Below are positions 51,619 to 61,761 of a stretch of DNA of 64,000 nucleotides, piece by piece; position 1 is the stretch's first letter; the number at the start of each line of letters is the position of its first letter. Origin of the DNA: Buchnera aphidicola (Melanaphis sacchari) (GTDB lineage: Bacteria; Pseudomonadota; Gammaproteobacteria; Enterobacterales; Enterobacteriaceae); NCBI RefSeq assembly GCF_003096055.1, contig NZ_CP029161.1, positions 372,001-436,000 on the forward strand, read 5' to 3'. The notes below the pieces were generated by a model that saw nothing but the letters and a program-made list of their open reading frames with translations, did no database searches and was not told where the DNA came from. The translations under genes were made by a program, and so were the position numbers.

Positions 51619-51954
51619 TTATTTAAGTTGATTTTCATATTTTTTTTTAGTATTACGTATCAATTTTTGCAGTTCTCCATTTTGAAACATTTCTAGCATA
51701 ATGCTACATCCTCCAATTAATTTCCCATCTACCCATAATTGGGGAAAAGTGGGCCAATTCGCATATCTAGGCAATTCCCTTCTAATATCTAAATGTGTTA
51801 AAATATCTACATATGCAAATTTTTCTCCACATTCAGCAAGAACTTGGACAGATTGAGCGGAAAAACCACAACTTGGCGACGTAGGTGTACCTTTCATATA
51901 TATTAAAATAACATTATCTTTGATTTGTTTTTTAATTTTTTCAATTACGTTCAT
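51619..51954 (-). CDS. grxD: monothiol glutaredoxin 4
   Basis: CGFS-type monothiol glutaredoxin that binds a glutathione-coordinated 2Fe-2S cluster and supplies it to Fe-S assembly. The 111 residues (E. coli 115) have MKGTPTSPSCGFSAQ with C29 in CGFS, the WPTFPQLWVDGKLIGG glutathione-binding segment and a Lys-rich C-terminus. Divergent from ssrA. Confidence 0.95.
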   Translation of the reverse strand: MNVIEKIKKQIKDNVILIYMKGTPTSPSCGFSAQSVQVLAECGEKFAYVDILTHLDIRRELPRYANWPTFPQLWVDGKLIGGCSIMLEMFQNGELQKLIRNTKKKYENQLK

Positions 51955-52036
51955 TATTCAAGTCCATATATAAAATAAAAACATTTTATTTAAGTAACAA
52001 ATATTTAATAGACAATTTTGTCTTTTTTTGTAATAC

Positions 52037-52042
52037 TATAAT
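52037..52042 (+). promoter_or_regulatory. -10 box of ssrA promoter
   Basis: A perfect TATAAT lies 25 bp before the mature tmRNA 5' end, consistent with a short processed leader. A convincing -35 at the right distance is not seen (nearest TAGACA at 52009 is too far). Confidence 0.5.
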
Positions 52043-52066
52043 ATCATAGTAATTATTAAAAACTAC

Positions 52067-52441
52067 GGGGCTGTTGTGGATTCGACAAAATTATCAAACA
52101 AATAAAGTGCATGCCGAGGAACGGTTTGCCTCGATAAAAAGCCGTAAAAAAATAGATACAAAGAATAAAAACAACTACGCTTTAGCAGCTTAAAAAACTA
52201 CATAAAGCCCTTTCTTCTCAAATTTCTTACTCTCTTTTAAAAATGAGAAAATATGAAAGGTTAATTATTAAAGAGAAGCGTGCACACTAGTCTTGGTAGA
52301 TTTGTGCGTTATTTTTTTACAAGATATAGACTTAAAATGCGTTTTTCCAAATTAAGTAATGAAATATCTAAAGAAAAACTAAGCATGTAGAACCTTTATT
52401 TATAGAAATTTTGGACGCGGGTTCAAATCCCGCCAGCTCCA
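52067..52441 (+). ncRNA. ssrA: transfer-messenger RNA
   Basis: Rescues stalled ribosomes and tags the nascent chain for degradation. The 5' end GGGGCTG pairs with the 3' CAGCTCC acceptor; A73 is encoded but CCA is not. Conserved blocks GGATTCGAC, AGTGCATGCCGAGG, the T-arm GACGCGGGTTCAAATCCCGC, and ACTAAGCATGTAGA match E. coli. The tag frame 52158-52193 reads ACA then codons for KNKNNYALAA and TAA, i.e. TKNKNNYALAA if resumption is at the codon after TAGAT, as it is after TAGTC in E. coli. Pseudoknot regions are AT-rich and shortened. Confidence 0.95.
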
Positions 52442-52459
52442 AAAATAAAAAATTTTAAA

Positions 52460-52798
52460 TTACCAAACCGTAAAATACAATACTTTATTCTTCTTAAAAA
52501 AAATACTTAGCGTTTTTTTATTACATATATTTCGATTAAATTGATCACAAAAAATATAATGATATGCATTATTAAACGAATCGGAAATGATTGGATTTCC
52601 AAAAATATAAATTACTTGATTTTTTGTCATTCCTTTATAATTCTTTTTAAAATTAATTAAATCAAAATAAGAATCATCGACAATATTAGAATTATAATGA
52701 CTTTTATATGAAAAAGAACAACTTGTAATTAATAAAAAACTAAAAAATAAAAAAATTTTTAATAATATTTTATTAACTAGTAAAATCTGATTTCTCAT
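52460..52798 (-). CDS. bamE: outer membrane assembly lipoprotein BamE
   Basis: Small lipoprotein of the BAM complex (SmpA). With the start at the complement of 52798 there are 112 residues (E. coli 113), with a signal peptide ending LLITSC and lipidated Cys27. The core [20 protein letters not shown] and the YYxF-like [10 protein letters not shown] match the family. The frame is open upstream to 52876, and ATGs at 52816 or 52876 are possible but would place an unusual extension before the signal peptide. The C-terminal tail is shortened. Confidence 0.85.
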   Translation of the reverse strand: MRNQILLVNKILLKIFLFFSFLLITSCSFSYKSHYNSNIVDDSYFDLINFKKNYKGMTKNQVIYIFGNPIISDSFNNAYHYIFCDQFNRNICNKKTLSIFFKKNKVLYFTVW

Positions 52799-52880
52799 TA
52801 ATATATTAATTCCCATAATACTTCTTTGTAAGACTATTAAAACTAAAAAATGTTTTAGTATAAATTTTATTAACATAATT

Positions 52881-53762
52881 TTATCTAAAAAATTTTTTAG
52901 ACCAGTTTAATTTTGAATTCAAGGTATCAAAATAATTATAACTTTTAGGATGTATAAGATTCAAATTGTAATTACTCCGACGAATATAAACGTGCTCATT
53001 TTTATTAATAGATAATACTATTTGACTATCGCAACTAATTTTTAAATTATTTTCCGTATCAGGGAATTTTAAACAAATAACACTGTCACTATGAATAACT
53101 AAAGGTCTTGAAGACAAAGTATGTGGAAACATAGGAACTAATAAAAAAGCCTCAAGAGATGCAGCTATAATGGGACCACCAGCAGAAAGAGAATAACCAG
53201 TAGATCCTGTAGGAGTTGATATAATTAATCCATCTGAACGTTGAGAAAATGCGAACTTTTCATCAATATATACTTCAAAATTTATCATATGAGCTATATG
53301 TTGAGAATGTAATACAACTTCATTAATAGCTATACTAGTTTGGCAAATTTTTTTTTCTTTATAAATTTTTGCATCTAATAAAAAACGATTTTCTATTAAA
53401 TAATTACCAGATAAAACATCTGATAATTTCTTAAATCTATTATCTGGATTTAAATCGGTTAAAAAACCTAGATTACCTAAATTAATACCAATAATTTTAA
53501 TTTTAGAATATGATAAAATTCGAGCAGCAAAAAGAAAGTTTCCATCACCGCCAATAATAATTGCTAAATCACAATATTGGCTAATTTCTATTAACGTAGC
53601 AGTATTAGGATTTTTTATTTTTAATTTTTTAGATATATTATGCTCAATAAAAACTTTATACCCTTTTTTTAGCAACCATTGATAAAGTATTTCGTGTATT
53701 ATTAATGCACTTGAATTACGCGGACATCCGATAATACCAATACAATTAAAATATTTTTTCAT
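52881..53762 (-). CDS. nadK: NAD kinase
   Basis: Phosphorylates NAD to NADP. The 293 residues (E. coli 292) show the GGDGN motif at 71-75 ([12 protein letters not shown]), AINEVVLHS and [15 protein letters not shown]. It precedes bamE by 4 bp on the same strand and is divergent from grpE, the same arrangement as E. coli nadK and grpE. Confidence 0.96.
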   Translation of the reverse strand: MKKYFNCIGIIGCPRNSSALIIHEILYQWLLKKGYKVFIEHNISKKLKIKNPNTATLIEISQYCDLAIIIGGDGNFLFAARILSYSKIKIIGINLGNLGFLTDLNPDNRFKKLSDVLSGNYLIENRFLLDAKIYKEKKICQTSIAINEVVLHSQHIAHMINFEVYIDEKFAFSQRSDGLIISTPTGSTGYSLSAGGPIIAASLEAFLLVPMFPHTLSSRPLVIHSDSVICLKFPDTENNLKISCDSQIVLSINKNEHVYIRRSNYNLNLIHPKSYNYFDTLNSKLNWSKKFFR

Positions 53763-53865
53763 TTTATTAAAATTCCTAAAAAAAAAATATATTTTTAATA
53801 AAGTAAATTACTTAAAAAAACTAAACAGTCTATATTTAATTAATAATATTCAATAAGGTAACATT

Positions 53866-54396
53866 ATGGATGGTCAAGAAAATAAACTAAAAGATATTAA
53901 ACAAAAAAAAAATACTGAAAAATTTAAAAAAAAAATTAATGAAGATTTAAATAAAAAATTAATAAATAATCAAAAAAAAATCAATGATATTAATTTAAGA
54001 CACGCAGCAAATATAGAAAATATTAAAAAAAATACACAAATTAAAATAGAAAAAATAAAAAGCTCAGAAATTGAAAATTTTATCAAAAAAAATATTTTTA
54101 TAATTGATGCTCTTGAGAATACATTAATAACATGTAAAAAGTTAAATATATCAGATAAACCGTTAATACAAGGAATTAATTTAACTCTCAAATCTTTATT
54201 AAAAATGCTATGTAAATTCGGAATGAAAATAGAAGGTCATTTCAAGGAACCATTTAACCCGGAAATACACAATGTTATTGAAATTCAAGAATCAAATATA
54301 ATAAAACCTAATCATATTATTTCTGTTAATAGAAAAGGTTTTACTTTTAATAAGATTGTATTGCGAAAAGCTAGCGTTATAATCTCTAAAAATTAA
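53866..54396 (+). CDS. grpE: DnaK nucleotide exchange factor GrpE
   Basis: Promotes ADP release from DnaK. The 176 residues (E. coli 197) begin with a very lysine-rich coiled coil (about 1-80) in place of the acidic E. coli N-terminus, followed by the conserved beta-domain (IIDALENTLITC, GINLTLKSLLKMLCKFGMK, FNPEIHNVIE). More divergent than most proteins here; Buchnera genomes often carry two grpE copies (known for the group), and only this one is in view. Confidence 0.9.
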   Translation: MDGQENKLKDIKQKKNTEKFKKKINEDLNKKLINNQKKINDINLRHAANIENIKKNTQIKIEKIKSSEIENFIKKNIFIIDALENTLITCKKLNISDKPLIQGINLTLKSLLKMLCKFGMKIEGHFKEPFNPEIHNVIEIQESNIIKPNHIISVNRKGFTFNKIVLRKASVIISKN

Positions 54397-54429
54397 AAAT
54401 TTTTATTTAAGATAAATTTAAAAAAATTA

Positions 54430-54471
54430 TAAAAAATAGAAAAGTTTTTAATATTTTTTTTCTATTTTTTA
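54430..54471. terminator. bidirectional terminator grpE/ung
   Basis: TAAAAAATAGAAAA (54430-54443) pairs with TTTTCTATTTTTTA (54458-54471) over 14 bp with a 14-nt loop. It lies at the convergent ends of grpE and ung and slightly overlaps the ung stop. All A/T apart from one G-C pair, so moderate strength. Confidence 0.6.
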
Positions 54472-55136
54472 AATTTTAAACCAATTAATTATTTTTTTTT
54501 TGTTTTCAAGCAATATTGAATTCGTTTTAGAAAAATGATTGCAACCAAAAAAACCTCGATGCGCAGATAACGGTGAAGGATGTGATGCTGTAAAAACATA
54601 ATGATTATTCATATTTATTAAATGACATTTTTTTTTTGCATCATTTCCCCAAAGCAAGAAAACAATAGAACTTCTGTAATAGCTAATTAAGGAAATAACT
54701 TTATCAGTAAATATATTCCATCCTATATGATAATGTGATTTTGGTTTTCCCGATTCTACTGTTAAAATACTATTTAATAAAAAAACTCCTTGTTTGGCCC
54801 AATTTTTAAGGCAACCATGGTTAAAAATATTATTTCTTTTAAAATTTTTATTTATCTCTTTATATATATTTTTTAAGGAAGGTGGTATAGAACAATTTTT
54901 TGGAACTGAAAATGCTAAACCATGTGCTTGATTTTTTGAAAAATAAGGATCTTGACCAATAATAACTACTTTAATTTTACTAAATTCAGTCAATAAAAAA
55001 GCATTGAATACATATTTTTTAGGTGGATATATTATTTTTCTTGATCTTTCTCGATGAAGATAATTAATTATATTTAAAAAATATTTTTTTTTTTTTCTTG
55101 AGACAAAAGCGCTTTCCAAGTTAAAATATTATTCAT
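54469..55136 (-). CDS. ung: uracil-DNA glycosylase, 5' frameshift at A13
   Basis: Removes uracil from DNA. The body contains GQDPYFSKNQAHGLAFSV with the catalytic Asp, LLNSILTVESGK and the HPSPLSAHRGFFGCNHF loop with the catalytic His. The true start is probably ATG at 55136, preceded by AGGAA at 55145-55141: MNNILTWKALLSQEKKKKYF aligns with E. coli [20 protein letters not shown]. That ATG is out of frame with the body across an A13 run (plus-strand T13, 55084-55096); one added A restores it. Without the shift, the body frame can start only at a TTG (55119) with no conserved N-terminus. Confidence 0.9.
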
Positions 55137-55220
55137 AATATTCCTATAATTAAATAAAAACCAGTTGTTATGATACTTAAAAAAATAAATTTTATTTTTT
55201 ATTAAAATAAGGAAAAAAAA

Positions 55221-55832
55221 ATGGTTTTAGTAGCACAAACAGCCCCTAATTTTACAGCTTCAGCGATTTTAAAAAACGGTAAAATAATAAATAATTTTGA
55301 TTTAAAAAAATATTCTAATGGTCAATCTATAATACTATTTTTTTGGCCTATGGATTTTACTTTTGTATGCCCTTCTGAAATATTAGAACTAAATAATTCT
55401 TATGAAGATTTTAAGAATAAAAATGTAAAAATTGTTGGCATTTCTATTGATAGCGTTTTTGTTCATCAAGCATGGCAGAATACCTCCTTAAAAAACGGAG
55501 GAATTGGAAAAATTAAATTCCCAATGGTATCTGATATAAAACACGAAATTCAAAAATCTTACGGCGTTGAACATCCTGAGCTAAACGTCGCATTAAGGGC
55601 TTCATTTTTAATTGATGAAAATTGGATTGTACGTCATCAAGTAATTAACGATCTTCCATTTGGACGCAACATTAACGAAATGATACGAATGGTAGATTCT
55701 GTAGAATTTCATAATAAATATGGAGAAGTCTGTCCTGCAAATTGGGAAAAGGGAAAAGAAGGTATGACAGCTTCTTTAAAAGGAGTTTCTTCATATTTAG
55801 AAAAACATTTTTATAAAAAGTCAAATAATTAA
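55221..55832 (+). CDS. tsaA: 2-Cys peroxiredoxin (AhpC/TSA family)
   Basis: Thiol peroxidase reducing hydrogen and alkyl peroxides. The 203 residues carry the peroxidatic C50 in DFTFVCPSEI and resolving C171 in GEVCPANW, with the C-terminal YF-like helix. It is closer to the typical 2-Cys TSA form than to E. coli AhpC (187 aa), and no AhpF reductase is adjacent, so the electron donor is probably thioredoxin (inference). The start has AAGGAAAA upstream. Monocistronic. Confidence 0.93.
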   Translation: MVLVAQTAPNFTASAILKNGKIINNFDLKKYSNGQSIILFFWPMDFTFVCPSEILELNNSYEDFKNKNVKIVGISIDSVFVHQAWQNTSLKNGGIGKIKFPMVSDIKHEIQKSYGVEHPELNVALRASFLIDENWIVRHQVINDLPFGRNINEMIRMVDSVEFHNKYGEVCPANWEKGKEGMTASLKGVSSYLEKHFYKKSNN

Positions 55833-55840
55833 ATAATTTT

Positions 55841-55869
55841 TAAAGTCAGCAAAAAGTATGCTGGCTTTA
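55841..55869. terminator. terminator of tsaA
   Basis: TAAAGTCAGCA (55841-55851) pairs with TGCTGGCTTTA (55859-55869) over 11 bp with one T-G pair and a 7-nt loop, immediately after the tsaA stop and before the convergent gene at 55925. Confidence 0.8.
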
Positions 55870-55924
55870 TTTATAGAATATTAAAGTTTTTTAGATATTT
55901 TATCTATCACAACGTATTCTAAAA

Positions 55925-56632
55925 TTATATTAAATTATCGTCATTAAAATCGCTGTCATTGCTGTCTTCATCTACTTCATAAGCGTTTGAAATATTTTCA
56001 GAAGAATCAAAAATACTGCTCTGATCATCATAATTTATTAAACTATTATCTACATTTTCATGAAAATTAGATTCATCTAAATGAGAAATAGAAGATTCAC
56101 TTATAGTATCAAATATTTCATCTTCTGGCTTAGTATGATTAAAAACATTCATTAGCATATTTCCTAAAATCATACCTCCTGCTACACCTGTTGCAGTTTG
56201 CAAAGCATTTCTAAGAAAACTACTATTACCGCTACTATTAGTTATTGTAGAAGAAGGAGAGGAAAAAATAGTTCCATTAGAAGGCTCTGTGATATTTTGA
56301 TTTTTTTTCCATATATTATTATCATGAGAAATTTTAGGGGAAATAGAGTCTTTTTTAAAAAAATTTGATAAAAAGCTTGTTTTGTTTTTTGTTTTTTTAG
56401 AGTATATCGTTGATATTTTATTTTCTAATTCTTCAATTTTTAAACTCATTTTTTTTATCGCAGTTTCTTGAATCAACATAGTCTGAACCATATAATATGA
56501 AGAGTGGGGTTGCTTCTTAACCAAATCCTGAATGAGGATATCTGCTTCATCATCACGCTCAGATGAGTTTAACTCTGTATTTTTCAAGCGATGAAATAAG
56601 TTTTCTATTAAATTTTTTTCTTCATCTTTCAT
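55925..56632 (-). CDS. DUF2076-like protein with acidic tail
   Basis: 235 residues. The N-terminal 70 (LIENLFHRLKN, DDEADILIQDLVKKQPHSSYYM, QTMLIQETAIKKM, a coiled coil) resemble the start of DUF2076 proteins of proteobacteria. A Ser/Asn-rich linker follows, then a Gly/Ala-rich hydrophobic stretch (about 142-166, TATGVAGGMILGNMLMNV), and a strongly acidic tail (about 170-235). No catalytic motif is visible. It is kept intact in a reduced genome, which implies a role, but the function is unknown. Convergent with tsaA and divergent from gyrA. Confidence 0.8.
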   Translation of the reverse strand: MKDEEKNLIENLFHRLKNTELNSSERDDEADILIQDLVKKQPHSSYYMVQTMLIQETAIKKMSLKIEELENKISTIYSKKTKNKTSFLSNFFKKDSISPKISHDNNIWKKNQNITEPSNGTIFSSPSSTITNSSGNSSFLRNALQTATGVAGGMILGNMLMNVFNHTKPEDEIFDTISESSISHLDESNFHENVDNSLINYDDQSSIFDSSENISNAYEVDEDSNDSDFNDDNLI

Positions 56633-56852
56633 AAAAGATCTCGTTATTAATTAAAGTTAAAAATTGCTTATAAAAACTATTTAATAATTTATTTTAATAC
56701 TTTCATTTAAAATAAACAATATAAAAAATATATTTTCGTTATTAATTAAATACTATTTATAATAGTTTCTTAGATGCGTCTAATCTATTAGTTATGTTAT
56801 AATTTTGTTTAAATATATTTTATTAATTAATAAAAAAGAGATTAAAATTAAT

Positions 56853-59360
56853 ATGAAAGATTTCGCACAAGAAATCACACAAATAACTATCGAAGAAGAA
56901 ATGAAAAGCTCTTATTTAGACTACGCAATGTCTGTTATAATAGGAAGAGCTCTGCCAGATGTAAGAGATGGATTAAAACCTGTTCATCGAAGAATATTAT
57001 TTGCAATGCATATATTAAACAATTCTTGGAACAAAACATATAAAAAATCTGCTCGAATAGTAGGAGATGTAATAGGTAAGTATCATCCACACGGCGATTC
57101 AGCAGTATATGATGCAATAGTACGCATGGCTCAAAACTTTTCATTGCGTTATGTATTAATAGACGGCCAAGGAAATTTTGGTTCAATAGATGGTGATGCA
57201 GCAGCAGCAATGAGATATACAGAAATTCGAATGTCTAAAATAGCTCACGAGCTATTAAATGACTTAGAAAAAAATACTGTTGAATTTATACCGAACTATG
57301 ACGGAACAGAAACTGTTCCCGAGATTCTACCTTCTAAAATTCCTAATCTCTTAATTAATGGGTCATCAGGAATAGCTGTAGGTATGGCTACTAATATCCC
57401 TCCTCATAATTTAAAAGAAATTATTAATGGATGCCTAGCATATGTAAAAAATAATAATATTACATTAGAAGAATTAATTCAATACATTCCAGGTCCAGAT
57501 TTTCCTACTGCAGGAATAATTAACGGAAAAGAAGGTATTAAAGAAGCATACCGTACAGGAAAGGGAAAAATATATATTCGAGCACGTAACAAAATTGAAA
57601 TAAATAAAAAAAATAAAAAAGAATCGATTATATTTTATGAAATACCGTACCAAGTCAATAAATCGCGTTTAATTGAAAAAATAGCAGAACTAGTTAGAGA
57701 GAAGAGAATTGATGGAATTACTGCTTTACGAGATGAGTCTGACAAAGAGGGCATGAGAATTGTAGTAGAAATTAAAAAAGAGGCAATATCAGAAATAATT
57801 CTGAACCAATTATACGCACTAACTCAATTGCAAGTATCTTTTGGAATCAACATGGTAGCACTATGTCGAGGACAACCAAAAACACTATCTTTAAAAGAAA
57901 TAATACAATACTTTATATCGCATAGACAAGAAGTAATAACGCGACGTAGTATTTTTGAACTACATAAAACGCAACAAAAAACTCATATACTTGAAGGCTT
58001 AAATATAGCTTTAATAAATATTAACTCAATCATTAAATTAATAAAAAAATCTAAAAGCATAATAGAAGCAAAAACATTAATGCTCGAAAAAAAATGGAAA
58101 TCTAAAAATATAGAAAGTATAAGTCAATCTTTAAAAAATAATATAAATAACACAGAAAAACTAAATGAATATTCTTTTACAAAAAAACAAGTGCAAGCTA
58201 TTCTAGACCTGCGTCTTCATAGACTAACTAACTTAGAGAAAAGTAAAATTTCCTCAGAACACAATAATTTAAATAAAAAAATTATAGAACTAAAAGAAAT
58301 TTTAAATAATCCTAAACGTATGCTTGACATCATCACAGAAGAACTACTATTAATAAAAAATAACTTTGGAGACGAAAGAAAAACAGAAATTAAAAATGAA
58401 TATATTGATATTAATATCGAAGATTTAATAAACCAAGAAGACGTAGTAGTTACGCTTTCTCATTCAGGGTATGTAAAATACCAACCTCTTTCTGATTATA
58501 ATGCTCAAAAAAGAGGAGGAAAAGGAAAATCAGCTGCTAAAATTAAAGAAGAAGATTTTATTGAAAGCTTATTAATAGCAAATACGCACGATACTATATT
58601 ATGCTTTTCAAGCAGAGGAATATTGTACTGGATGAAAGTGTATCAACTACCAGAATCAAGCAGACATGCTCGTGGTAGACCAATAGTCAATTTATTACCA
58701 CTGAATACAAAAGAAAGAATTACAGCAATACTACCAATACATGAATATAAAGATAACATTAACATTTTTATGGCAACTGCTTGTGGCATAGTCAAAAAAA
58801 GTGCTTTGACAGAATTTAAAAAACCTAGATCCGCAGGAATTATAGCGATTAACTTGCGCACTAATGATGAATTAATTGGAGTTGCATTAACTAATGGACA
58901 AAATAACATTATGTTATTTACACAAAATGGAAAAGTAGTACAATTTTTAGAAAAAAGCGTTAGAACAATGGGAAGAACTGCTTCTGGAGTAAGAGGTATT
59001 AAAATTTCTAAGAATGATAAAGTGGTTTCTTTAATTGTACCACACAAAAAAGATAGTATTTTGATAGCAACTGATAATGGTTATGGAAAAAGAACAAAAA
59101 TTATTGATTTTCCTATTAAATCAAGAGCAACGCAAGGTGTTATTTCAATCAAAATTACAAAGAAAAATGGAAAAATAATTGGCGCTATACAAGTAGTAGA
59201 AAAAGATCAAATTATGATGATCACTAATGCAGGTACATTAGTAAGAATTCGCGCTTCAGAAATTGGTGTGCTAAAAAGAAATACTCAGGGAGTAATTTTA
59301 ATAAGAACATCAAAAAATGAAAAAGTTGTTGCTCTACAAAGAATTGTCGAGACTATATAA
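56853..59360 (+). CDS. gyrA: DNA gyrase subunit A
   Basis: Breaks and rejoins DNA to introduce negative supercoils with GyrB. The start is ATG 56853 ([16 protein letters not shown]), with AAGAG at 56836-56840; an upstream ATG at 56805 is not conserved. The 835 residues have the catalytic Y122 (AAMRYTEIR), the quinolone region [10 protein letters not shown] with S83 and D87, the GyrA-box QRGGKGKSA, and six C-terminal pinwheel blades. It lacks the acidic tail of about 35 residues that ends E. coli GyrA (875 aa). Confidence 0.97.
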   Translation: MKDFAQEITQITIEEEMKSSYLDYAMSVIIGRALPDVRDGLKPVHRRILFAMHILNNSWNKTYKKSARIVGDVIGKYHPHGDSAVYDAIVRMAQNFSLRYVLIDGQGNFGSIDGDAAAAMRYTEIRMSKIAHELLNDLEKNTVEFIPNYDGTETVPEILPSKIPNLLINGSSGIAVGMATNIPPHNLKEIINGCLAYVKNNNITLEELIQYIPGPDFPTAGIINGKEGIKEAYRTGKGKIYIRARNKIEINKKNKKESIIFYEIPYQVNKSRLIEKIAELVREKRIDGITALRDESDKEGMRIVVEIKKEAISEIILNQLYALTQLQVSFGINMVALCRGQPKTLSLKEIIQYFISHRQEVITRRSIFELHKTQQKTHILEGLNIALININSIIKLIKKSKSIIEAKTLMLEKKWKSKNIESISQSLKNNINNTEKLNEYSFTKKQVQAILDLRLHRLTNLEKSKISSEHNNLNKKIIELKEILNNPKRMLDIITEELLLIKNNFGDERKTEIKNEYIDINIEDLINQEDVVVTLSHSGYVKYQPLSDYNAQKRGGKGKSAAKIKEEDFIESLLIANTHDTILCFSSRGILYWMKVYQLPESSRHARGRPIVNLLPLNTKERITAILPIHEYKDNINIFMATACGIVKKSALTEFKKPRSAGIIAINLRTNDELIGVALTNGQNNIMLFTQNGKVVQFLEKSVRTMGRTASGVRGIKISKNDKVVSLIVPHKKDSILIATDNGYGKRTKIIDFPIKSRATQGVISIKITKKNGKIIGAIQVVEKDQIMMITNAGTLVRIRASEIGVLKRNTQGVILIRTSKNEKVVALQRIVETI

Positions 59361-59423
59361 ATATAGGATAATAATATTGTTTTTTAATAAAATTTAGTTA
59401 TTTTTAAAATAGGTTAATATAAT

Positions 59424-61712
59424 ATGAAAAATAATCTATTTGTTACTAAACGTAACGGAAAGAAAGAAAAAATAAATTTAGACAAAATTCATAAAGTTTT
59501 AAACTGGGCAGCGAAAGGATTAGAAAACATATCAGTTTCACAAGTAGAACTACGCTCACGAATTCAATTTTACAATAATATTACTACAGTTAATATACAT
59601 GAAACTATTATTAAAGCCGCAGCAGATTTAATATCTGAAAATACACCAGACTACCAATATATGGCAGCAAGACTTGCTATATTTCATTTAAGAAAAAAGG
59701 CATACGGTCAATTCACACCACCAATACTTTATCAACATGTAAAAAAAATGGTTGATTTAGGTAAATACGATACAAGATTATTAGAATATTATTCATTTGA
59801 AGAATATTCAAAAATGAATTCTTTTGTGGATCACTGGCGTGATATGAATTTTTCATACGCAGCAGTAAAACAACTTGAAGGTAAATATTTATTACAAAAC
59901 CGTGTTACTGGAAAAATATATGAAAGCGCTCAATTTTTATATATTTTAATTTCTGCATGTTTATTTTCTAAATATCCTAAAAATATACGCATGAATTATA
60001 TTAAACGTTTTTATAATGCAATTTCTACATTTAAAATTTCATTACCCACACCTATTATGTCTGGAGTAAGAACTCCAACTAGACAATTTAGTTCATGTGT
60101 TTTAATCGAATGTGCAGATAATTTAAATTCTATTAATGCTACCACTAGTTCGATTGTAAAATATGTCTCACAAAGAGCAGGTATCGGAATTAATGCCGGT
60201 CAAATTCGAGCTGTAGGAAGCCCCATTCGAAATGGAGAAGCTTTTCATACAGGATGTATCCCTTTTTATAAACATTTTCAAAGTGCTGTAAAATCTTGTT
60301 CTCAAGGGGGTGTTCGAGGAGGTGCGGCAACAGTTTTTTACCCAATATGGCACCTCGAAATTGAGAATTTACTAGTTCTTAAGAATAACAGAGGTGTCGA
60401 AGAAAATAGAGTTCGCCATTTAGATTATGCTGTTCAAATTAATAAATTAATGTACCAAAGGATGTTATTAGGAAAAAACATTACACTATTTAGTCCTTCT
60501 GACGTACCAAAATTATACGAAGTATTTTTTTCTGATCAAAAAAAATTTAAAGAAATTTATATTAAATATGAAAAAACAAGCAATATACGAAAAAAAACCA
60601 TTAAAGCGATAGATTTATTTTCACTAATCATGCAAGAAAGAACATCTACTGGAAGAATTTATATACAAAATGTAGATCATTGTAATACGCATAGTGCGTT
60701 TAACCCTCAATTAGCTTCTATTAAACAATCTAATCTATGTTTAGAAATTACATTGCCTACAAAACCAATCAACGATTTACATGATCAAAATGGAGAAATC
60801 GCTCTTTGTACATTATCCGCTCTAAATTTAGGTTTAATTAATAATTTAAAAGATCTTAAAGAACTCTCTACACTTTCTGTGAGAGCTTTAGATGAAATAT
60901 TAGAATATCAAAATTATCCAATTTTATCAGCGAAAAAGTCTGCTATTGTTAGACGATCCTTAGGAATTGGAGTAATTAATTTCGCATATTATTTAGCTAA
61001 AAATAAAGTACGTTATTCAGACGGTACAGCAAAAAATTTAACTCATAAAACATTTGAAGCAATACAATACTATTTATTAAAAGCATCCTGCAGGCTAGCA
61101 AAAGAAAAAGGTTCATGCAAATTATTTAATCAAACTAATTACTATTTAGGTAAACTTCCAATAGATACATATAAAAAAGATGTAGATTTAATATGCAATG
61201 AACCGTTGCATTTAAATTGGGATCTATTACGCAAAAAAATTAAAAAATATGGTTTAAGGAATTCTACTGTATCTGCTTTAATGCCTTCAGAAACCTCTTC
61301 TCAAATTTCTAATGCTACTAATGGAATAGAGCCGCCAAGAGGATTTATTAGTATAAAAGCATCAAAAGATGGAATGTTAAAACAGGTTGTTCCAGAATAT
61401 AAACGATTAAAATTACAATATGAATTACTTTGGGATATACCAAATAATACAGGCTATTTGGAATTAGTAGCTATTATGCAAAAATTTATTGATCAATCTA
61501 TCTCAGTTAATACAAACTATGATCCTAAGAAATTCTTAAACGAAAAAATACCCATGAAACAACTTTTATATGATTTATTAATGGCATATAAACTGGGAAT
61601 AAAAACTTTATATTATCAAAATACTCGAGATGGCGCTGAAGATGATCAAAATTCTAATGAATATAAAAAAATTAAAGAAGATAATTGTACCAGCGGAGCT
61701 TGCATTATATAA
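59424..61712 (+). CDS. nrdA: ribonucleotide reductase class Ia, alpha subunit
   Basis: Reduces ribonucleoside diphosphates to deoxy forms. The 762 residues (E. coli 761) include an N-terminal ATP-cone (about 1-95), the disulfide/radical cysteines in FSSCVLIEC, SNLCLEI and IALCTLSALNLG, and the C-terminal redox pair in CTSGACII. nrdB follows after 49 bp and the yfaE ferredoxin after that, as in E. coli. Confidence 0.97.
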   Translation: MKNNLFVTKRNGKKEKINLDKIHKVLNWAAKGLENISVSQVELRSRIQFYNNITTVNIHETIIKAAADLISENTPDYQYMAARLAIFHLRKKAYGQFTPPILYQHVKKMVDLGKYDTRLLEYYSFEEYSKMNSFVDHWRDMNFSYAAVKQLEGKYLLQNRVTGKIYESAQFLYILISACLFSKYPKNIRMNYIKRFYNAISTFKISLPTPIMSGVRTPTRQFSSCVLIECADNLNSINATTSSIVKYVSQRAGIGINAGQIRAVGSPIRNGEAFHTGCIPFYKHFQSAVKSCSQGGVRGGAATVFYPIWHLEIENLLVLKNNRGVEENRVRHLDYAVQINKLMYQRMLLGKNITLFSPSDVPKLYEVFFSDQKKFKEIYIKYEKTSNIRKKTIKAIDLFSLIMQERTSTGRIYIQNVDHCNTHSAFNPQLASIKQSNLCLEITLPTKPINDLHDQNGEIALCTLSALNLGLINNLKDLKELSTLSVRALDEILEYQNYPILSAKKSAIVRRSLGIGVINFAYYLAKNKVRYSDGTAKNLTHKTFEAIQYYLLKASCRLAKEKGSCKLFNQTNYYLGKLPIDTYKKDVDLICNEPLHLNWDLLRKKIKKYGLRNSTVSALMPSETSSQISNATNGIEPPRGFISIKASKDGMLKQVVPEYKRLKLQYELLWDIPNNTGYLELVAIMQKFIDQSISVNTNYDPKKFLNEKIPMKQLLYDLLMAYKLGIKTLYYQNTRDGAEDDQNSNEYKKIKEDNCTSGACII

Positions 61713-61761
61713 TTTTTTAATATATAAAAGTATGATTGACTAACAAAATTAGGTACAAAAA

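Noticed and set aside
56641..56850. tRNA gene in the DUF2076-gyrA gap
   Set aside because: No cloverleaf or T-arm sequence; just AT-rich promoter DNA. No tRNA was seen elsewhere in the window apart from the tRNA-like domain of ssrA.
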